NCBI GenBank assembly: GCA_934481325.1
Contig: CAKSPL010000027.1
Coordinates: 1 to 10,822, forward strand
Direction of reading: 5' to 3'
From: an uncultured Eubacteriales bacterium
GTDB taxonomy: Bacteria > Bacillota > Clostridia > Oscillospirales > CAG-272
Length of the DNA stretch: 10,822 nt
Shown here: piece after piece, positions 7,874 to 10,822 of the stretch
Numbering within the stretch: the stretch's first letter is position 1
Layout: every line of letters starts with the position of its first letter
Notes under the pieces: generated by a model
Seen by the model: the letters and a program-made list of their open reading frames with translations, nothing else
Told to the model about the DNA's origin: nothing
Databases searched by the model: none
Translations under genes and position numbers: made by a program

Positions 7874-7905
7874 AAGAGGGGACTTTTTGCAAAAAGTCCC
7901 CTCTT
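7874..7905. terminator. Perfect 32-nt palindromic hairpin between convergent genes
   Basis: AAGAGGGGACTTTTT (7874-7888), GC, then AAAAAGTCCCCTCTT (7891-7905) form a 15-bp perfect stem 10 nt after the ABC stop codon. It is symmetric, so it can act as a terminator for the ABC gene on the plus strand and, with TGTTTTAT on the other side, for the MATE operon on the minus strand. Its apex and its downstream flank (ACTTCCTTCAAAAAATTTCA) match the H1 module at 4111, so it also belongs to the intergenic repeat family. Confidence 0.75.
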
Positions 7906-7925
7906 TACTTCCTTCAAAAAATTTC

Positions 7926-8020
7926 ACACGGTTCCCGCCGACGTTGGGCGTGTGTACCCAAGGCGGCGCGGGCGGGTATTTTTACACGGTTCCCGCCGGA
8001 CGTCTGGCGTGTGTACCCAA
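7926..8020 (+). repeat. Two tandem 36/37-nt repeats, 58-bp period
   Basis: Copy 1 (7926-7961) and copy 2 (7984-8020) share ACACGGTTCCCGCCG and GCGTGTGTACCCAA with only a small difference between (ACGTTGG against GACGTCTG). Each holds the dyads ACACG/CGTGT and, in copy 1, TTGGG/CCCAA. The element at 4162-4199 is a diverged third copy (ACACAACTCACGCCG...TTGGGCATACGAATCCAAA). The 205-nt stretch 7864-8068 contains no gene, only these repeats, the hairpin at 7874 and a possible decayed right arm at 8027-8041 (GCGAAAGTTTTGTAG). Confidence 0.75.
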
Positions 8021-8068
8021 AGTAACGCGAAAGTTTTGTAGCCGCACCGCAGGTGCCGCAGGTGCCTA

Positions 8069-9517
8069 TCAGCCCCGCCGCAGGCGGTAAAAAACCGCCT
8101 CTTTTTTTTCTGTCGGTTCCGGTTCTGCGGTTTCCGCAGGTGCCGCCTTGTCTGCCCCGTGTCGGCGGATGAACGCCGCAAACAGCACCAGTGCCGCCAT
8201 ACAGCAGATCACGTCCGCCGCAGGCGTTGCGCAGACGATGCCGTAAATCGGGCGAACCATATTCAGAATAAACATCATCGGGATGTCCAGCACGCCCTTG
8301 CGCAAGAGTGCCAGCACAAGGGATTTTGTCATATGTCCCGTTGCCTGGAAGAAGGAAATCACCGTGTATGCCCACGCCGAGAAGGGCGCACCCACGCACA
8401 TTATTTTCAGGAACACGGTGCCGAACGCGTGCGATTCCGACCCGTTCGGAATAAAGACACCGATCAGTACGTCCGGAATCAGGAAGCACACGCCCATGCA
8501 AAGCAGGGACACCGTAACCGACATTGCGGCGGAAATATAGACCGTGTGCTTCATCCGCACGCGATTCCCCTTGGCGTAGTTGTAGCCGATGAGGGGCAGA
8601 ACCCCCTGCGCCATTCCGCGCACGATGCAATGCGCCAGCATATTCACCTTTTTTGCCACGCCGATGCCCGCCTGCGTTGCCGTGCCGAATGCCGATATCA
8701 GATTGTCCAGCACGGCGTAGGAAATGTTTTCGCACAGGGTCATCAGGCACGCGGGAATGCCGATGCTGATCACGTTTTTGGGGATTCCGCCCCGGAACAT
8801 ATCGGGCGTGGGGCGCACCGAAAGCACCATTTGCCGCCGCCGGATCAGGATATAAACAACGTAATAAAGCAACGCTCCGCAGTTGGAAAACAAGGTCGCA
8901 AGTGCCGCCCCCAACACCTCATTGCCGGGGTTCAGAAGTACAAACATAAACAGCGGATCCAGGGCAATGTTCAGCACGCCCCCGATTACAATCCCGAGGC
9001 TTGCCTGAAACGAGCGTCCCTCTGCCCGCACCAGATGGGAAAAAAGCGTGTTGAGCGAGGTAACGCATCCGCCGATAATCACCGTAACCAGCAGGTAGCG
9101 GCACGCCTCGGGATGTACCGCCGAGGCGGAGCCGCCGAGTAGGTTGACAAAGGGTTCTATCAGCAGGAACGCCCCCAGCGAGTAGAGTGCGGTTACCGCA
9201 AAGCAGCCCCAAACGGCAAATGCCGCGGCGTTTGCCGCGTCTTTTTTTCGCTCCAGCCCCAGCAAACGCGAGATGACGCTGGCACCCCCCACGCCGAACA
9301 GATTGGAGATGGCGGAGAGGAACATAAACGCGGGCATACACACCGTGACCGCCGTAATGGCGGCGTCACTTTCGGTCAGCCCCACAAAAAAGGTGTCCGC
9401 CATATTGTAAATCACGAGGATAATCTGCCCCACCACCGACGGGAGTGCCAGGGAGAGGATGGAACGGATCACCGGGCTTTCCTCAAATAAATATTTTTCT
9501 TTTTCACTGCTTCTCAC
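8069..9517 (-). CDS. MATE-family multidrug efflux transporter (MepA/DinF-like)
   Basis: I choose the GTG at 9517 (V/M-RSSEKEKYLFEESP), which has AAAGGAG at 9532-9526 with 8 nt spacing; an ATG at 9646 in the same frame would add 43 low-complexity residues lying deep inside the LysR gene. The 482-residue product has the usual length and about 12 membrane segments. The N-terminal half has LALPSVVGQIILVIYNMADTFFVG and the MepA-like LFGVGGASVISRLLG; the second half has QGVLPLIGYNYAKGN. MATE proteins export cationic drugs and metabolites in exchange for Na+ or H+. The C-terminal 30 or so residues after the last membrane segment are Ala/Glu/Pro-rich and end VFYRLRRG. The gene overlaps the LysR stop by 14 nt, so translation is probably coupled and the pump is likely controlled by that regulator. 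The substrate cannot be told from sequence. Confidence 0.92.
   Translation of the reverse strand: MRSSEKEKYLFEESPVIRSILSLALPSVVGQIILVIYNMADTFFVGLTESDAAITAVTVCMPAFMFLSAISNLFGVGGASVISRLLGLERKKDAANAAAFAVWGCFAVTALYSLGAFLLIEPFVNLLGGSASAVHPEACRYLLVTVIIGGCVTSLNTLFSHLVRAEGRSFQASLGIVIGGVLNIALDPLFMFVLLNPGNEVLGAALATLFSNCGALLYYVVYILIRRRQMVLSVRPTPDMFRGGIPKNVISIGIPACLMTLCENISYAVLDNLISAFGTATQAGIGVAKKVNMLAHCIVRGMAQGVLPLIGYNYAKGNRVRMKHTVYISAAMSVTVSLLCMGVCFLIPDVLIGVFIPNGSESHAFGTVFLKIMCVGAPFSAWAYTVISFFQATGHMTKSLVLALLRKGVLDIPMMFILNMVRPIYGIVCATPAADVICCMAALVLFAAFIRRHGADKAAPAETAEPEPTEKKEAVFYRLRRG
8082..8109 (+). terminator. Plus-strand intrinsic terminator inside the MATE 3' end
   Basis: AGGCGGT (8082-8088) pairs with ACCGCCT (8094-8100) around an A-only loop and is followed by C and eight Ts (8102-8109). 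This is a textbook intrinsic terminator for plus-strand transcription, well placed to stop readthrough of the ABC gene, yet it lies within the last codons of the minus-strand MATE gene. Confidence 0.6.
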
Positions 9518-10517
9518 AGGATTCTCTCCTTTCTGCGGTTCGGTGGCAGACCTCGTCCCGGAGAACCGGGCTCGGGTATTCTCCGTCGGACGGGCTTTCG
9601 GCGCACGGCTCCGTTGCCGTGCTGTGATAGGTTTTCTGAATGGCACCGATCAGCTCCTGCAACGGTGCGTTGCCCGGGCGGTAAAGAATGCGGACACTGC
9701 GGCAAAGGTTCATCCCCTCCGGGCGAACCGCGGCGATTTTGCCCGCCGCCGCGTACGCGGCGCACGCCTTTTCGGAAAGCACGGAAACCCCGTACCCTCC
9801 GGCAACCAACCGCACGATGGTATCCACGCTTTCCACCTCCATCATCACGTGAAGGGAGGATTCCGGAACCCCCGCACTGATCAGCCCGGAGTGGAACAGC
9901 CGCCCCGTGCCGGAATCCCGCGGCTTTAAGATCAGCGGTTCCTTTTTCAGCTCGGAAAGGCGGATGAACCCCCGCTTGGCAAACACGCTGTCGGGCGGTA
10001 CCGCCACGCACAGGCAATCGGTGTCCAATATCACCTCGCACAGCCCTTCGGGGGAGCCGGCACCCTCCACCACTGCCATATCCAGCTCCCGCGCCTCCAA
10101 CATCCGGAAAAGCTCTTCCGCTACCCCGGTGCTGACCCGAAGTTGCATCGTGGGTCTTGCCGCCGTGATGGCGGCAAGCACCCCGGAAAGCACAAAGCTT
10201 TCGGCACTCGGGGTAATGCCGACCCGGAGCCGCTCCTGCCCCGAATCCGCGCCTTGCGCTTCCCCGGTGATCTGCCGGCGGGCGGATTCCAGCCTTCGGA
10301 TGTATTCCGCCGCCTCCAGACACGCTTTTGTGGGAACCGGCACATTTTTTACGGTGGTAAACAGCTTGGTGCCAAGCTCCCGCTCCAGCGCGCGCATCTG
10401 TTGTGAAACTGCCGACGGCGTGAGGGAAAGCTCCCGCGCCGCCCCCGCATAGCTCCCGCAACGCAAAACCGACAAAAGCGATTCCAAGCGGCGGTCATAA
10501 CGAATCTTTTCCAGCAT
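9504..10517 (-). CDS. LysR-type transcriptional regulator
   Basis: The start at 10517 (MLEKIRYDRRLESLLSV) has AAAGGAGA at 10533-10526 with 8 nt spacing; an upstream in-frame ATG at 10637 would add 40 residues lacking LysR similarity and is rejected. The 337-residue protein has an N-terminal winged helix-turn-helix (about 8-66; GSYAGAARELSLTPSAVSQQ at 21-40), a linker helix, and a two-lobed effector domain of the CysL/CbbR type, with KPRDSGTGRLF and a VAGGYGVSVLSEKA motif. The last 35 or so residues, after the usual LysR end, are a polar extension that contains the MATE ribosome binding site. It overlaps the 60-residue gene upstream by 23 nt and the MATE gene downstream by 14 nt. The likely role is control of its own operon and perhaps of the rightward gene at 10800. 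The inducer is unknown. LysR proteins usually sit divergent from their target; here the pump is co-transcribed. Confidence 0.9.
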   Translation of the reverse strand: MLEKIRYDRRLESLLSVLRCGSYAGAARELSLTPSAVSQQMRALERELGTKLFTTVKNVPVPTKACLEAAEYIRRLESARRQITGEAQGADSGQERLRVGITPSAESFVLSGVLAAITAARPTMQLRVSTGVAEELFRMLEARELDMAVVEGAGSPEGLCEVILDTDCLCVAVPPDSVFAKRGFIRLSELKKEPLILKPRDSGTGRLFHSGLISAGVPESSLHVMMEVESVDTIVRLVAGGYGVSVLSEKACAAYAAAGKIAAVRPEGMNLCRSVRILYRPGNAPLQELIGAIQKTYHSTATEPCAESPSDGEYPSPVLRDEVCHRTAERRESCEKQ

Positions 10518-10677
10518 TTTTGGGTTCTCCTTTCCCGAGGATTTTCTGCTCCGTGGCTCCCGGCACATCGTCATCGTCCTCCTCGTCATAAGTGTAGGCG
10601 TTGCCGGTATAAATTCCGAACGCACACTGCATTGCACGGTTGTCGGTTTGCAACAGCAAACGGATGTCTTTTTTCAT
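10495..10677 (-). CDS. 60-residue acidic small protein, first gene of the LysR-MATE operon
   Basis: The ATG at 10677 has a good ribosome binding site (GAGGGGAG at 10694-10687, 9 nt spacing) and sits about 38 nt after the predicted start of transcription. The product starts MKKDIRLLLQTDNRAMQC, has an acidic run DEEDDDD at 31-37, and ends in a Lys/Gly-rich part. It stops within the LysR gene (23-nt overlap in another frame) and carries the LysR ribosome binding site in its coding sequence, so it probably couples LysR translation. It has no membrane segment or known motif that I recognise. It could be a real small protein or a leader peptide that controls LysR output. The strong ribosome binding site and promoter placement support translation; the function is unknown. 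Confidence 0.6.
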   Translation of the reverse strand: MKKDIRLLLQTDNRAMQCAFGIYTGNAYTYDEEDDDDVPGATEQKILGKGEPKNAGKDSL

Positions 10678-10694
10678 ACCGAACCACTCCCCTC

Positions 10695-10723
10695 TTGACA
10701 GAATTGCGGAAATATATTATAAT
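10695..10723 (+). promoter_or_regulatory. Consensus sigma-A promoter for the rightward gene
   Basis: TTGACA (10695-10700), exactly 17 nt, then TATAAT (10718-10723): a perfect consensus housekeeping promoter. Transcription would start near 10730, giving a leader of about 70 nt before the ATG at 10800. Its -10 overlaps the -10 of the minus-strand promoter by 2 bp, so polymerase can hardly occupy both. Confidence 0.8.
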
Positions 10724-10739
10724 CATAGCATCATTTCCG
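10707..10739. promoter_or_regulatory. Inverted repeat over both -10 boxes, candidate operator
   Basis: CGGAAAT (10707-10713) and ATTTCCG (10733-10739) are perfect inverted copies 19 bp apart. The centre of symmetry is 10723, exactly where the two opposing -10 boxes overlap. A second pair, AATCATA (10721-10727) and TATGATT (10752-10758), also spans the minus-strand promoter. Either could be the site of the LysR regulator encoded in the operon; this is inferred from position. Confidence 0.45.
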
Positions 10740-10749
10740 ATAATGTCAA
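10722..10749 (-). promoter_or_regulatory. Minus-strand sigma-A promoter for the small protein-LysR-MATE operon
   Basis: On the minus strand, TTGACA (10749-10744), a 16-nt spacer and TATGAT (10727-10722) make a good promoter. Transcription would start near 10715, giving a 5' leader of about 38 nt before the ATG at 10677. A second T-rich hexamer, TATAAT, lies closer to the gene but at a 22-nt spacer. Confidence 0.65.
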
Positions 10750-10799
10750 ATTATGATTTTGTTTATGTGTATAAAGAAATGTAATACAAGGAGGGGCGT

Positions 10800-10822
10800 A
10801 TGGTAGACGATAAGGTGTATAC
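10800..10822 (+). CDS. Start of a rightward gene, 3' partial
   Basis: An ATG at 10800 follows AAGGAGGGG (10788-10796) with 3-6 nt spacing and a consensus promoter at 10695. Only the first seven codons are visible (MVDDKVY), too few to name the product. It is a candidate second target of the LysR regulator because it shares the control region. Confidence 0.65.

Noticed and set aside
6253..7917. 554-codon open frame on the minus strand
   Set aside because: Antisense to the ABC permease, His/Arg/Gln-rich low-quality product that runs through the terminator hairpin; a shadow frame.
8045..8066. Short tandem GCCGCAGGTGCC-like repeat
   Set aside because: Only about two imperfect units; too short to support a function beyond local sequence bias.
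8159..9142. 327-codon open frame on the plus strand
   Set aside because: Antisense to the MATE gene, His/Gln/Arg-rich without any recognisable domain.
9515..9646. Longer MATE N-terminus from the ATG at 9646
   Set aside because: It would add 43 Arg/Pro-rich residues within the LysR gene and has no good ribosome binding site; GTG 9517 has AAAGGAG at 8 nt and the usual MATE length.

Overview
The window looks like chromosomal DNA of a fairly GC-rich gut-type member of the Clostridia (Oscillospiraceae/Ruminococcaceae-like). This is an inference from AGGAGG-type ribosome binding sites, a sigma-A promoter with perfect consensus, a giant GLUG-repeat surface protein, and an ABC permease of a form common in those bacteria. 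No phage, transposase, tRNA, rRNA or CRISPR array is visible.

Layout: (1) 3-3848 (+) is the 3' part of a very large secreted protein with two beta-helix-like repeat blocks and a beta-rich C-terminal tail; its N-terminus lies before the window. (2) 3864-3974 (+) is a 36-residue peptide gene 15 nt downstream in the same operon, followed by two terminator-like hairpins. (3) 3975-4401 has no gene. It carries a highly structured 200-nt element (4111-4310) whose two arms pair along 25 positions, and then the promoter region of the next gene. (4) 4402-7863 (+) encodes a 1153-residue ATPase-permease fusion of the MacB/FtsX type with a very large external domain. (5) 7864-8068, between convergent genes, holds a perfect palindromic hairpin and two tandem 36/37-nt repeats related to the 4111-4310 element. 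(6) 10677-8069 (-) is a tightly overlapped three-gene operon: a 60-residue acidic small protein, a LysR-type regulator and a MATE efflux pump. (7) 10695-10822 has a consensus promoter reading right, overlapping face to face with the promoter of the minus-strand operon, and the first codons of another gene at 10800.

Working together: the LysR/MATE operon is probably a self-regulated efflux unit whose control region also serves the rightward gene, with an inverted repeat centred on the overlapping -10 boxes. The ABC fusion is probably regulated on its own: its promoter has an extended -10, a poor -35 and paired 11-bp-phased repeats upstream. The surface protein and small peptide form a separate operon. 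The least explained parts are the 36-residue peptide, the 60-residue peptide and the structured intergenic repeat family.
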